A stretch of DNA of 60,521 nt from SAR92 clade bacterium (GTDB lineage Bacteria > Pseudomonadota > Gammaproteobacteria > Pseudomonadales > Porticoccaceae): positions 1-60,521 of the forward strand of contig JACNKP010000056.1 in assembly GCA_014381985.1 (NCBI GenBank), given 5' to 3'. Positions 35,250-44,883 of the stretch are shown one piece after another. The stretch's first letter is position 1, and each line of letters begins with the position of its first letter. Made by a program: the position numbers and the translations under genes. The notes under the pieces were generated by a model. The model saw only the letters and a program-made list of their open reading frames with translations, searched no databases and was not told the DNA's origin.

Positions 35250-37286
35250 ATGACACAAAGAAGTCCCAATAATCTCAGCATCACATCAAATTCAGCAGCG
35301 TATGTGCGAGTCCTAGCGTCTTTAATAAGCGTAGTTATGATCTGTGCCGCTCTGTTTTTGGTCGCGCGTTTGACTACTTGGCTATCTTATCCTCGCCCTG
35401 AAAGCATTGCCAACAACAGTGACTTATGGCGTGCCCTATGGACAGGCTTTCGTTTTGATATGGCAGTCGTTATCCGGGCCAATCTACTGGGATTGTTTAT
35501 CAGCATCTGTTGCATCCCTCTGCCGGCAATGGCATCTCATTTTGGATGGTTGCTGAATCGCTATTGGGGCGGTTTAATTTTAGTTATTGCTGTTTGGGCG
35601 TCTATTCTCAATTTCAGCTATATCGGTTTTTTTAATCGACCCATCGATAGTTTTGCTTACGTTGGCTTGAACTACGGTGCAGCTACAATTTGGCCGACCG
35701 TGATAAGCATGGACCCCTATGGTTTACGTCTACTTGTCGGGCTATCTGTAACCGCTTTGACACTGTGGAGCTACAGGAAAATAGGTGAGAAAATAATCGA
35801 ATTGATTGGCTTTGTGCACGTTAGAAGAATCCCCTTTTTTACACTGGCTATCTTACTGCCCCTGATGTTTTTAATGGCGCTCGGCCGAGGCACTGTCTCA
35901 ACCTTCCCCCTGTCTCAAAGACACCTTATCGTGTCATCTGAAACGGCTGTCAACAATATCGTACCTAATGGGATTGTTGCGCTCTACTATGGCTACAAGG
36001 AATTTGAGCAATCCAAAACAATTAGTCCCGCTCTGGATGGTGAAGGGCGCGAACTGTTTAAAGCTTTTTATGGCGAACCTCCCTTGGACCAGCCCCTTTT
36101 CTCGCAATTTTTTGCGCAAACCCCTAGCTCTATCTTTCTCGAGAAGAACCCTCCAAATGTGGTGTTTAATCTCATAGAAAGTATGGGCAATGCTTTATTA
36201 CTCCCCACGTTTAATCCTGGGACAGACCTTGCTGGTCAGATGCGTCAACACTTAGATGAGGATTATTATTTCAACCGATTTTTACCCGCACATGATGACA
36301 CTCAACAATCACTGATGAGCTTGATGGTTAATACTGAGTACAGCACTATTAGTTACTCAAGCCATCAACACATTCCCCTGCAAACTTCCGTGGCGAGAGT
36401 GTTTAAAAAATCAGGTTATAGAACCGTTTTTGTCTATGCGGGGTTTGAGGGACTATCAAATCGCAGTGATTACTTAAAGACCCAAGGCTTCGATGAGTTT
36501 ATTGGCGCTCACCAATTGCGCGAGCGTTATCCCACAATGGAATCAAGCGTTTGGGGAGGGGAAGACAAATTTGTATTTGAAGAGACTATTAAGCAACTAC
36601 TGGACAATAATGAGCATGGCAAACCCCTGTTTATCGTGACTTTAACCGTCACTAATCATCCGCCTTATCAGTTACCAAAACATCACAATTTAACCTTGTC
36701 CCCGCCAGCTGATAGTTTATCCGCAAAGCTTCAAGATCTACCACCAGAATCCCTAGATACCTATAGATACACGAACGATCAGCTAGGGCAGTTTATGTCA
36801 GCGGTAAAAAATAGCCGACTCAAAAGTAATACTATTGTCGCAGCAACTGGGGATCATGCGATTCGTGGCATGAGCTATAACTCAGCTGAGCGCCTACACG
36901 AACTCAGCGTTCCCTTTTATCTTTATTTGCCCGCTAGCTATCGTCCTAGCCTGCAACCAGACACCGACCAGATAGCATCTCACAAGGATATTATGCCAAC
37001 CCTCTATAACGCTGCGCTATCCAATGCCCGTTATCCTAATCTTGGACGCAATTTACTCGCGCCAAAAGCAAATGAGAAGTATCATAATTTTGCCTATCAT
37101 GCCGAGTATTTAGTTATCGATGAAAGGGCCTATTCAAAGGGGGGGCTGGGCAGACAGGTTACGCCTGAATTTATGCTAGCTCCTAATGCTATAGGCGTCG
37201 AGAAAACGTCGAATAGGAGCCGAGTTTATAGTCAAACAATAGACTGGCTAACCCGTTTTCAACTGGCTAATGACCCTGCAGACTGA
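35250..37286 (+). CDS. LtaS/OpgB-family membrane sulfatase-fold transferase
   Basis: 678 residues. The N-terminal part has about five transmembrane helices (roughly 20-235), followed by an extracytoplasmic sulfatase/alkaline-phosphatase domain. Metal-site blocks are VFNLIESMGN, DDTQQSLMSLMVN (candidate nucleophile Thr), VWGGEDKFVFEE, LTVTNHPPYQ and ATGDHAIRGM. Gram-negative members transfer phosphoglycerol or phosphoethanolamine to periplasmic glucans, LPS or capsule; lipoteichoic acid itself is not expected. Nearby waaA and a small glycosyltransferase point to LPS or surface-glycan modification (inference). No regulatory site is clear. Confidence 0.88.
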   Translation: MTQRSPNNLSITSNSAAYVRVLASLISVVMICAALFLVARLTTWLSYPRPESIANNSDLWRALWTGFRFDMAVVIRANLLGLFISICCIPLPAMASHFGWLLNRYWGGLILVIAVWASILNFSYIGFFNRPIDSFAYVGLNYGAATIWPTVISMDPYGLRLLVGLSVTALTLWSYRKIGEKIIELIGFVHVRRIPFFTLAILLPLMFLMALGRGTVSTFPLSQRHLIVSSETAVNNIVPNGIVALYYGYKEFEQSKTISPALDGEGRELFKAFYGEPPLDQPLFSQFFAQTPSSIFLEKNPPNVVFNLIESMGNALLLPTFNPGTDLAGQMRQHLDEDYYFNRFLPAHDDTQQSLMSLMVNTEYSTISYSSHQHIPLQTSVARVFKKSGYRTVFVYAGFEGLSNRSDYLKTQGFDEFIGAHQLRERYPTMESSVWGGEDKFVFEETIKQLLDNNEHGKPLFIVTLTVTNHPPYQLPKHHNLTLSPPADSLSAKLQDLPPESLDTYRYTNDQLGQFMSAVKNSRLKSNTIVAATGDHAIRGMSYNSAERLHELSVPFYLYLPASYRPSLQPDTDQIASHKDIMPTLYNAALSNARYPNLGRNLLAPKANEKYHNFAYHAEYLVIDERAYSKGGLGRQVTPEFMLAPNAIGVEKTSNRSRVYSQTIDWLTRFQLANDPAD

Positions 37287-37377
37287 GCTATTGTGACGTG
37301 TGGTTTCGCTGGAAAAGAAGGATGCAACATCAAATCATGGCGTCTTTACATTATTTTTGTGATGAGCATCATAGTTT

Positions 37378-38112
37378 TTAATGCCAGTGATTCTGAACCC
37401 AAGTCGCGGGCTTAAATCGTCGATACCACTTTCCACTAACCCCAGCAATCGCTTCATGGGGGTCGGGTTTCCCATGAAAGACTAAAACTCGGGTATCAGC
37501 TGGCATCGCTGTATCACGCGCAAGAAAAAAGGAAAATGGCTTTATACAATGTCGCTTGAAACTACGGCACCAATGATCCGGCCAATACACCAGTGAATTT
37601 TTTGCCATCATCGCGGCAGATAAATACTCCTGCTCATTACGATGGATCTTTTTAATCTGCTCAAATGAGCGCTCAAATTCAGCTAGCACCTCAGCATGAG
37701 CGCCCACTTCAAATCGATAGACCGAAGAATTTCCGGTACCGTCCTTCTTAATCCAATCTTTAATAATCATCACGTCTCCTGGATAATCAAAAAGATCATC
37801 CAGACTACCCGTGATAATTAAGTCTAAGTCCAGGCACAGTACCTTGCCCTCGAGGTCATAGAGAGTTTCAGCAAAGACAGCTAGCTTATTCCAACCGCGC
37901 TCTGGGCCACCTAAATCGACTGATAACTCAGGCAGCGGAAAAACTTCAATATTTCCATGCAGGCCGGCGCCATCTTCCGTCAAACAAACGAAGCGGAACT
38001 CTCTACTCATGTTACGCGAAACCATTGAATAGAGTGTATTCACATAATCAGCGGAATACTTAGTACCCCACTTCATGCACAGAACATTGACGATTTCGCT
38101 TGCTACTGTCAT
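37378..38112 (-). CDS. Putative small glycosyltransferase (GT-A, DxD type)
   Basis: 244 residues, cytoplasmic, no membrane segment. The GT-A fold is suggested by an early nucleotide-binding block (VNVLCMKWGTKYSADYVNTLY), GWNKLAVFAE and the DxD-type motif CLDLDLIITGSLDDLF (about 94-109), with a late VLVFHGKPDP block that contributes a metal His in GT8-like enzymes. The exact family and sugar are not identified. It is convergent with the LtaS-like gene and adjacent to ilvE; a role in LPS outer-core or surface-glycan synthesis is a guess from the waaA neighbourhood. Confidence 0.75.
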   Translation of the reverse strand: MTVASEIVNVLCMKWGTKYSADYVNTLYSMVSRNMSREFRFVCLTEDGAGLHGNIEVFPLPELSVDLGGPERGWNKLAVFAETLYDLEGKVLCLDLDLIITGSLDDLFDYPGDVMIIKDWIKKDGTGNSSVYRFEVGAHAEVLAEFERSFEQIKKIHRNEQEYLSAAMMAKNSLVYWPDHWCRSFKRHCIKPFSFFLARDTAMPADTRVLVFHGKPDPHEAIAGVSGKWYRRFKPATWVQNHWH

Positions 38113-38157
38113 GGCATAAATTCCAGTTCGACCTAATTGTTATTTAACAAACGGCAC

Positions 38158-39087
38158 TTATTCAGTTACCGGCGCCAACCAATCCTGGTACTTAGCATTT
38201 TTACCCTGGACAAGGTCCGAGTATGCAGTCTGGAGAGCTGTCGCCACTGGGCCACGCTTACCATCGCCAATAATGCGGCTGTCATATTCCCGAATAGGGA
38301 CGATCTCTGCCGCTGTTCCGGTAAAGAAGGCTTCATCAGCAATATACACCTCATCTCGAGAAATACGCTTTTCACGGATTTCTATGCCCTTGTCAGCAGC
38401 TAGCTTAAACACAGTGTCTCTCGTAATACCATCGAGGCATGAGGTTAAGTCTGGCGTGTAAATCACCCCATCCCGTACCATAAAGAAATTCTCTGCACTG
38501 CCTTCAGAAACATAGCCCTCAGGGTCTAACATGATCGCTTCATCACACCCCGAATCTAGCGCTTCTCGCAAAGCCAGCATTGAATTCAGATAGTTGCCAC
38601 TTGCCTTTGCTTTGACCATCGTAATGTTGACATGATGACGAGTATAAGAGGAAGTGCGTACTTTAAGGCCTGAGGCTAAGGTCTCTGGAGGCATATAAGA
38701 CGGCCAATCCCAAGCAGCAATGCCAAGGTGTATTTCTAGGCTTTCGGCCCTAAGTCCCATTCCCTCAGAACCCAAAAATACCAGCGGCCGAATATAAGCA
38801 GCATCTAAATTATTGGCCCGTACCACCTCACGATGAGCAGCGCAGACTTCCTGCTGGCTATAAGGAATAGTCATATGTAGAATTTTGGCTGAATTGAATA
38901 AGCGCTTAATATGATCTTCAAGCCGAAAGATACAGGTGCCCGCACTCTCAGTTTGATAGGCTCTTATGCCTTCAAAAACCGCGTTACCGTAGTGCAACGA
39001 AGACGTTAGAAAGTGTGTTTGGGCATCACGCCAATCGATCAACTTACCATCCATCCAAATAAAACCATCGCGATCTGCGAACGACAT
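38158..39087 (-). CDS. ilvE: Branched-chain amino acid aminotransferase (IlvE)
   Basis: 309 residues, a fold-type IV PLP aminotransferase catalysing the last step of Leu, Ile and Val synthesis. The PLP lysine is Lys161 in AKASGNYLNSM. DEAIMLDPEGYVSEGSAENFFMV and CLDGITRDTVFKLA are the phosphate-cup and substrate segments, and TGTAAEIVPIREYD is at the end. The N-terminal YGNAVFEGIRAYQ is the BCAT signature. ilvD lies about 1.8 kb away on the other strand. The gene is divergent from argA across a 397-base interval. Confidence 0.96.
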   Translation of the reverse strand: MSFADRDGFIWMDGKLIDWRDAQTHFLTSSLHYGNAVFEGIRAYQTESAGTCIFRLEDHIKRLFNSAKILHMTIPYSQQEVCAAHREVVRANNLDAAYIRPLVFLGSEGMGLRAESLEIHLGIAAWDWPSYMPPETLASGLKVRTSSYTRHHVNITMVKAKASGNYLNSMLALREALDSGCDEAIMLDPEGYVSEGSAENFFMVRDGVIYTPDLTSCLDGITRDTVFKLAADKGIEIREKRISRDEVYIADEAFFTGTAAEIVPIREYDSRIIGDGKRGPVATALQTAYSDLVQGKNAKYQDWLAPVTE

Positions 39088-39484
39088 CGACCTTTTCCTC
39101 TCGTTAATTAATCTTTACTAAAAATGTAATATTACTCTCTCTGATCGGCAATGCCGATTAGGGCGTTATCGCAACCCATAAGCTGCCATGAATTTTATTG
39201 CTGAATTCACTCCACTGCAACCAACAGGTATAGGATGTTAGCGAGACCTTGTATAAGATGCGAATTGAACCATAAATTAAGTGTTAACGATAGCACTCCC
39301 CGCTTAGCTCGCTGCTGTAATTATTGTTATTTTTAGTAGCTTAAATCGTTTTTGTTGCTTACAGTTTCGCCAGCGCCCTAGGCGTCAGCAAGAGCATGCG
39401 AGGATAAAAATAGGTTAAAAATTGCGTATTGACGGCTAAAAGTAGTCAAAATAACAGTTATTTGACTAACAACGAGTCTTTTAT
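39088..39484. other. Intergenic interval between ilvE and argA
   Basis: A 397-base divergent control region for ilvE and argA. The only structure I can point to is the small Cys-rich ORF at 39235-39336. No clear ArgR box, terminator or RNA fold was found by eye. Confidence 0.5.
39235..39336 (+). CDS. Possible small Cys-rich protein (33 aa), unrecognised
   Basis: ATG at 39235 with an AGG 6 bases upstream opens 33 codons. The product has Cys at 6, 9, 27, 28 and 31 (PCIRC near the start, RCCNYCYF at the end), a C-x2-C plus C-C-x2-C arrangement like a compact zinc knuckle. Its net charge is basic. It lies in the argA upstream region on the same strand, 148 bases before the argA open frame. I do not recognise a family. 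Five cysteines in 33 residues is more than chance would usually give, but the ORF is short enough that it may not be translated. Confidence 0.3.
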   Translation: MLARPCIRCELNHKLSVNDSTPRLARCCNYCYF

Positions 39485-40825
39485 ATGAACTTATTGGGCT
39501 CTGTTGCTTATAATCGCGCCATGAAAGATAAAAACTACGTAAAGTTCTTAAGACAGACTTCGCCCTATATCCATTCTCACAGGGGCAAGACCTTTGTTGT
39601 CGCCATCTCTGGGGACTCTGTGCTGCAATCCAATTTCCACAGCATGGTACATGATGTTGCTCTTTTACAAAGTCTTGGAATACGTATCGTTCTAGTACAT
39701 GGCGCAAGACCACAGATCAACAAACGTCTGACTCTCTCAAATATTGAAACAAACTTTGAGCAGCACTTACGCATTACCAGCAGTGAGTCAATGCTCTGCA
39801 TAAAAGAGGCTGTGGGTAGCACGCGATTAGTGATCGAGTCTGAACTCTCCATGGGTCTGCCGAGTTCGCCAATGCATGGCGCACGTGTTCGCGTGATCGG
39901 AGGCAATTTTGTTACAGCAAAACCTGTCGGTGTTCGCGATGGAATTGATTTTCGCCGTACCGGAGAGGTTCGTCGTATCGATAGCCAAGCTATCAAGCAT
40001 CAACTGGACGATAACTCGATGGTACTTATATCGCCAATAGGGTTTTCAGCCACCGGAGAAGCCTTCAATTTAAATTATCAGGACTTGGCCGCACAAGTGG
40101 CTATCGCTTTGGAGGCGGAGAAACTGATTCTAGTCAGTGATTCTCGCGGTGTCATGGATAAAGGCAGCTTGCTGCGCACACTGTCACTGCCGCAACTCAC
40201 AGAGTTACTCGAGACAACTAAAGATGCTCATCAAGTCGGACTTTTAAGCGCGGCAGTCCATGCTTGTCAGAGCGGTGTCGAACGCGTTCATTTGGTGGGC
40301 CACGAAGAAGATGGTGCTTTACTGTCAGAGTTGCTGACACGCGATGGTAGCGGTACTTTAATCAGTAAAGATTACGGCGAAGTCATTAGGGCAGCCACAA
40401 TTGAAGACGTTGGGGGCATATTGGCGCTAATTACACCTCTTGAAGATCAGCTAGTGTTAGTTAGACGATCTCGCCAGCTTCTGGAAACGGAAATATCTCG
40501 CTTTACCGTTGTCGTTCATCCTGAAGGTTTAATTGTCGGCTGTGCCGCGCTTTACCCCACTGCAGATAAGCAGATGGGGGAGGTGGCCTGCGTGGCAATA
40601 CATATAGATTTTAATGGCCAAGGTATTGGGTCAAGGCTATTTGACCAAATTGAATTCGACGCTCGACAACAGCGCATGTCCAGTTTGTGTGTAATGACGA
40701 CTCAGGCTGCCCATTGGTTTTTGGAAAAAGGTTTTGTTAGCGCTGAGGTGTCAGATCTGCCTGCGAACAAACAATCGATGTATAATTACCAGCGAAATGC
40801 TGGAGTCTTTCGAAAAGCCATTTAG
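39485..40825 (+). CDS. argA: N-acetylglutamate synthase ArgA
   Basis: 446 residues from the ATG at 39485; a second ATG at 39521 would remove 12 residues and gives a start closer to E. coli ArgA, and neither start has a strong ribosome site. The amino-acid-kinase-fold domain (about 25-290, SPYIHSHRGKTFVVAISGDS, LGIRIVLVHGARPQI) carries feedback regulation. The GNAT acetyltransferase domain (about 300-446, VACVAIHIDFNGQGIGSRLFDQIE) does catalysis with acetyl-CoA. This is the first committed step of arginine synthesis in the classic linear or cyclic pathway. It is followed by ilvD on the same strand after 75 bases. Confidence 0.94.
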   Translation: MNLLGSVAYNRAMKDKNYVKFLRQTSPYIHSHRGKTFVVAISGDSVLQSNFHSMVHDVALLQSLGIRIVLVHGARPQINKRLTLSNIETNFEQHLRITSSESMLCIKEAVGSTRLVIESELSMGLPSSPMHGARVRVIGGNFVTAKPVGVRDGIDFRRTGEVRRIDSQAIKHQLDDNSMVLISPIGFSATGEAFNLNYQDLAAQVAIALEAEKLILVSDSRGVMDKGSLLRTLSLPQLTELLETTKDAHQVGLLSAAVHACQSGVERVHLVGHEEDGALLSELLTRDGSGTLISKDYGEVIRAATIEDVGGILALITPLEDQLVLVRRSRQLLETEISRFTVVVHPEGLIVGCAALYPTADKQMGEVACVAIHIDFNGQGIGSRLFDQIEFDARQQRMSSLCVMTTQAAHWFLEKGFVSAEVSDLPANKQSMYNYQRNAGVFRKAI

Positions 40826-40900
40826 ATATGATCGGCGTTTCAGGTGTGCTCCAGCCCCTAATTAGATTAAGACGTATAACTACAGTATGAGACTTTAAAA

Positions 40901-42733
40901 ATGCCTAAATATCGTTCGCACACTACTACTCAAGGCCGGAATATGGCTGGGGCCCGAGCACTCTGGCGTGCAACCGGAATGAAAGATGGTGATTTTGATA
41001 AACCCATTATTGCTATTGCCAACTCCTACACGCAATTCGTACCAGGCCACGTACACCTAAAAGATATGGGTGATCTGGTCGCCGGTGAAATCGCCAAAGC
41101 AGGTGGCGTTTCCAAAGAATTTCACACGATAGCGGTAGATGATGGTATCGCCATGGGTCATGACGGTATGCTCTATTCGCTTCCCTCGCGAGATATTATT
41201 GCTGACTCAGTTGAGTATATGGTTAATGCCCACTGCGCCGATGCTCTGGTATGTATTTCCAACTGCGATAAAATAACGCCCGGGATGTTGATGGCAGCAA
41301 TGCGTTTAAATATTCCCGCGATCTTTGTCTCAGGCGGCCCAATGGAGGCAGGAAAAACCAAGCTTGCGGATCATAAACTAGATTTAGTTGATGCGATGGT
41401 CATTGCAGTGGACGATAGCGCTAGTGATGAAAAAGTAGCTGAGTACGAACGCTCAGCCTGCCCAACCTGCGGGTCGTGTTCGGGTATGTTTACAGCAAAC
41501 TCCATGAACTGTCTTACTGAAGCGCTCGGGTTATCACTGCCGGGCAATGGCACTGTTCTTGCCACTCACTCAGACCGCCGTGAGCTATTTTTGGAAGCAG
41601 GCCGAACGATTGTTAAAATGGCCAAGCAGCATTACGAAAACGATGACGACTCGGTCTTGCCTCGCTCAATTGCAAACTTTCGTGCCTTTGAAAATGCGAT
41701 GACCTTAGATATTTGCATGGGTGGCTCGACTAATACTATTCTGCACTTATTAGCCGCTGTGCAAGAAGCTGGAATAGACTTTAATCTTTCACATATTGAT
41801 CAGCTTTCTAGGGTAGTGCCACAATTGTGCAAAGTAGCGCCGAGCACACCTGAATATCATATGGAAGATGTACATCGTGCCGGTGGCATCATGGGGATCT
41901 TGGCTGAGCTTGATCGAGCTGGGCTAATTCATAGTGATCTACCTACGGTACACTCGGCAACCATGAAAGAAGCCTTAGATAAATGGGATATTGCTGGCCG
42001 ACCAAGTGAAGCAGTCAAAACCTTTTATAAAGCTGGGCCAGCGGGAATACCAACGCAAACCGCGTTTAGCCAAAGTACTCGCTGGCCGTCAGTCGATGTG
42101 GACCGAGCCAATGGCTGCATACGTAATTTAGAAAATGCCTTTAGCCTGGAAGGCGGTCTAGCAATCCTGACAGGCAACTTAGCACCTGATGGCTGTGTCG
42201 TTAAAACATCGGGAGTCGACGAGTCTATTCATGTTTTTGAAGGACCCGCGTTTGTCATTGAGAGTCAGGATGCCGCTGTGGCAGCGATACTTAATAACGA
42301 GGTAGTTGCCGGTGACGTAGTCGTCATTCGTTATGAAGGCCCTCGCGGAGGACCTGGCATGCAAGAGATGCTCTATCCAACCAGTTACATTAAATCAAAG
42401 AACCTAGGTAAGGCTTGCGCCCTTATTACTGATGGCCGTTTCTCAGGGGGCACCTCAGGTCTCTCGATAGGGCACGTCTCACCTGAGGCTGGCGCTGGTG
42501 GTACTATTGGCTTAGTAAAGAATGGTGACAGAATTAAAATTGACATCCCTAATCGCACTATCGACATTTTAGTGCCGGACCAAGAACTCGCCGAACGTCG
42601 TAAGCAACAAGATCAACTAGGCTGGCAGCCAGTGGAGGAGCGACCCAGAAAGGTGACTGCTGCGCTAAGAGCTTACGCAAAGCTAGCCACTAGTGCGGAC
42701 AAGGGCGCTGTGCGAGACCTCTCTCAGCTATAG
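40901..42733 (+). CDS. ilvD: Dihydroxy-acid dehydratase (IlvD)
   Basis: 610 residues, an iron-sulfur dehydratase of valine/isoleucine and pantothenate synthesis. The cluster ligands are visible in [12 protein letters not shown] and [19 protein letters not shown], along with the N-terminal [16 protein letters not shown] and the C-terminal [19 protein letters not shown]. Length is close to E. coli IlvD (616). It acts just before IlvE in the same pathway; ilvE lies nearby on the opposite strand. A 16-base triplicate repeat and a terminator follow it. Confidence 0.97.
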   Translation: MPKYRSHTTTQGRNMAGARALWRATGMKDGDFDKPIIAIANSYTQFVPGHVHLKDMGDLVAGEIAKAGGVSKEFHTIAVDDGIAMGHDGMLYSLPSRDIIADSVEYMVNAHCADALVCISNCDKITPGMLMAAMRLNIPAIFVSGGPMEAGKTKLADHKLDLVDAMVIAVDDSASDEKVAEYERSACPTCGSCSGMFTANSMNCLTEALGLSLPGNGTVLATHSDRRELFLEAGRTIVKMAKQHYENDDDSVLPRSIANFRAFENAMTLDICMGGSTNTILHLLAAVQEAGIDFNLSHIDQLSRVVPQLCKVAPSTPEYHMEDVHRAGGIMGILAELDRAGLIHSDLPTVHSATMKEALDKWDIAGRPSEAVKTFYKAGPAGIPTQTAFSQSTRWPSVDVDRANGCIRNLENAFSLEGGLAILTGNLAPDGCVVKTSGVDESIHVFEGPAFVIESQDAAVAAILNNEVVAGDVVVIRYEGPRGGPGMQEMLYPTSYIKSKNLGKACALITDGRFSGGTSGLSIGHVSPEAGAGGTIGLVKNGDRIKIDIPNRTIDILVPDQELAERRKQQDQLGWQPVEERPRKVTAALRAYAKLATSADKGAVRDLSQL

Positions 42734-42748
42734 CCCCTTATTAACATA

Positions 42749-42796
42749 GCTTAGGACATAAAAGGCTTAGGACATAAAAAGCTTAGGACATAAAAA
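42749..42796 (+). repeat. Three tandem copies of a 16-base unit after ilvD
   Basis: The unit gcttaggacataaaa(a/g) occurs three times head to tail, at 42749-42764, 42765-42780 and 42781-42796, differing only at the last base of the first copy. It begins 16 bases after the ilvD stop and runs into the ascending arm of the terminator, so it is transcribed in the 3' UTR. It probably arose by slippage. Confidence 0.92.
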
Positions 42797-42824
42797 AAGC
42801 CCGGTTAACTATCCGGGCTTTTTT
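42795..42824 (+). terminator. Rho-independent terminator after ilvD
   Basis: A 10-bp stem aaaagcccgg/ccgggctttt (42795-42804 with 42813-42822) with an 8-base loop and T tract. The A run on the other side means it could also end transcription from the minus-strand TPR gene, whose stop is at 42855. Confidence 0.88.
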
Positions 42825-42854
42825 AAATTGCTCAAAATCGTATTTAGATATTAT

Positions 42855-44258
42855 CTAAGCCTTGTTACAACCCGGTACTGTTGCACCCACATCTCGTAAT
42901 CTCTGCAGTCTAGTGCCTTCAGCATCAGCAAACTTAATCCATTGCCTAGGAAAGCGCTTAGTCTTTTTTGTCTTTGCCGCTTTCACTGATTTTTTGAACG
43001 CAGAGATAGCATCTTTGTAACAATGTAAGTTAATCAAGGCACTACCCATAGTGGCATAATTTGATGACTCATTTTTAACCGAACCTTTCTTTGCCGCCTT
43101 CTGAGCAGCCTTATACGCCTTCTTATCATCACCTAAATCAAGGTAGATAGCCGCAATCCGCGATTGCAATTCACCACTATCGGACTCTTTGGACGCTCTT
43201 TCAAACGCTTTAAGTGCTCTAGGTAAATCTTTAGCTGCCCACCAAGCTTGGCCTAGAACCTCAAGATTTTTGGCCGTCTTTTCAATAATCTCATCACTCA
43301 TACCTTTATCGATAATCTTAGCTGCTCGATACGGTACTTCGGCGCCTAGATACATGTAAGCCATGCTCATCACCTGGCTTTCAGTAGTTAACTGATCGTT
43401 TAGATACACCATCTCTATAGCCACTAACTGATCCATTTCACGCTCTTGAGAGCCATACATACCACCCAACTGCTTCCAGTAAGTCCATTTAGGGTAGTGC
43501 TTCACCAATTTTTGTAGAATAGAGGTAACCTTCTTAATATCATCTTTCTCATAATAAAGTACTCTCTGGAGCGACCACATGGTCTCTTTGGGCAAGATGG
43601 CCTTCGCCTCGGACTCATCGATAGCAATTTCTACCATTTTTAAAGCATCGGCTTTACGCTCCAGTTGATAATAGAGCTGCGCAAGAAGCATACGCGCGTC
43701 CAGTCCAACAATAATGGCGGCGTCTATCCATATTTCCAACTGCTCAACAGCTAAGGCATATTTTTCTTGCATTGCATAAAATTGAGCCAGCGTATAGCGC
43801 GTGTCTAACTTCATCTCAGGCGGAGTTCCAACGCCCTCAACCACTTTTTTGTAGTAGCCCGTCGCGCCAGTAAAGTCATCCATAGAATAATGAACATAAC
43901 CAAGCATATTCCAAACCTGACTCTGCTCGTAATCTGAAGCGCAGACCTTTGGGCGTCTTTCGATATCACTAAGCATCGATTTTGCCTCCAACCATAACGC
44001 GGAGCCATCTTCTTTTTCGCCCAATTCCCCAGCTGCAGATATAGGACCTTTTTCGCCTTGAACCCTATCTAAGGCCTTTGCGCAAGTTTTACCGACCGAC
44101 TGTCTTTTGCGAGTTTTTACGTCTTTATACTTTGGCTCTTTCTTTTCAGCAGCGACAGCGCTCATCGACATGACAGAGTCGGGCGAGCCAACTGACACCA
44201 TTAATGGCAGTAAAAAAGCGGCACCGACTACTGCTAGAACTTTTAATCTACTAAACAT
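42855..44258 (-). CDS. TPR protein of the TonB2-type operon
   Basis: 467 residues from the ATG at 44258, which has AAGGAG 6 bases upstream; the open frame reaches 44333 but that extra part overlaps the tonB end and lacks a ribosome site. A signal peptide (MFSRLKVLAVVGAAFLLPL and following) sends it to the periplasm. Tetratricopeptide-like helical repeats occupy most of the rest (about 95-440), and the tail is Lys-rich. Equivalent TPR proteins end TonB2 clusters in Vibrio/Shewanella-type genomes and are thought to assist TonB complex assembly; a direct role here is inferred. It is last in the six-gene operon, 10 bases after tonB. Confidence 0.88.
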   Translation of the reverse strand: MFSRLKVLAVVGAAFLLPLMVSVGSPDSVMSMSAVAAEKKEPKYKDVKTRKRQSVGKTCAKALDRVQGEKGPISAAGELGEKEDGSALWLEAKSMLSDIERRPKVCASDYEQSQVWNMLGYVHYSMDDFTGATGYYKKVVEGVGTPPEMKLDTRYTLAQFYAMQEKYALAVEQLEIWIDAAIIVGLDARMLLAQLYYQLERKADALKMVEIAIDESEAKAILPKETMWSLQRVLYYEKDDIKKVTSILQKLVKHYPKWTYWKQLGGMYGSQEREMDQLVAIEMVYLNDQLTTESQVMSMAYMYLGAEVPYRAAKIIDKGMSDEIIEKTAKNLEVLGQAWWAAKDLPRALKAFERASKESDSGELQSRIAAIYLDLGDDKKAYKAAQKAAKKGSVKNESSNYATMGSALINLHCYKDAISAFKKSVKAAKTKKTKRFPRQWIKFADAEGTRLQRLRDVGATVPGCNKA

Positions 44259-44268
44259 AGGTGTCTCC

Positions 44269-44874
44269 TTATTTAGCCATCTCGAAGCTGAATTTATACA
44301 AGACGCCAGGAACTTCTTGGCCAACGCCATCAACCACTCTGGGGTTGTACTTTAATTTTAATGCCGCTTTCACTGCTGCTCTACCGAAACCCCAGCCTTC
44401 TGGAAACTCTTCGATCATAATAGGGTCACGAACACCACCGGTGGAGGTAATAATAACTTCAACAACCGCGTAACCTTCTTTGCCTCTGGTCTGAGCCCGA
44501 CGTGGATATTGCGGCTGCGGCACATACACAGGAATATAGTCTGAATCCCTAGAAAAGCTGCCTAGCCCTACTTTCATACCACCACCAACTTTAGGGGCTG
44601 CCATGCTCACAACATTATCAGGAATTTCAAATTCCAAGTTCTCTTCTGGAATCTCCGGTGGTGGCGTCTCAGGATCTTCAGGTTTTTCAACCTCTGTCTT
44701 CTTTACATTCTCACTGACATCTCTATCGACATGTAAGAAATCAGGTATCTTAATGGTAGGCCCTTCGTCTAGCTCTTTGCTACCTGAGTCGATTAATGTA
44801 TACATCAACATTACTAACCCAAAAGTAGTCAACAAACCTAGTCCGGCGGAAATTCCAACTCTCATTACATCCAT
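44269..44874 (-). CDS. tonB2: TonB-family energy transducer (TonB2 type)
   Basis: 201 residues. One N-terminal transmembrane helix (about 8-28) without the SxxxH motif of E. coli TonB, a Glu/Pro-rich linker of only about 60 residues, and a TonB C-terminal domain (about 110-201) with PQPQYPRRAQTRGKEG (the YP motif) and GYAVVEVIITSTGGV. It would carry proton-motive energy from the ExbB-ExbD pair to outer-membrane receptors. The short linker and gene context match the TonB2 class. The stop is 10 bases before the TPR start; exbD precedes it by 9 bases. Confidence 0.92.
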   Translation of the reverse strand: MDVMRVGISAGLGLLTTFGLVMLMYTLIDSGSKELDEGPTIKIPDFLHVDRDVSENVKKTEVEKPEDPETPPPEIPEENLEFEIPDNVVSMAAPKVGGGMKVGLGSFSRDSDYIPVYVPQPQYPRRAQTRGKEGYAVVEVIITSTGGVRDPIMIEEFPEGWGFGRAAVKAALKLKYNPRVVDGVGQEVPGVLYKFSFEMAK

Positions 44875-44883
44875 ACTATTAAC

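Noticed and set aside
39509-39514. TATAAT shortly before the second argA ATG, suggesting a leaderless mRNA
   Set aside because: No -35 at suitable spacing, and the hexamer lies within the longer possible coding frame.
39378-39713. A 111-codon minus-strand frame over the argA start
   Set aside because: It overlaps the conserved ArgA coding region and resembles no family.
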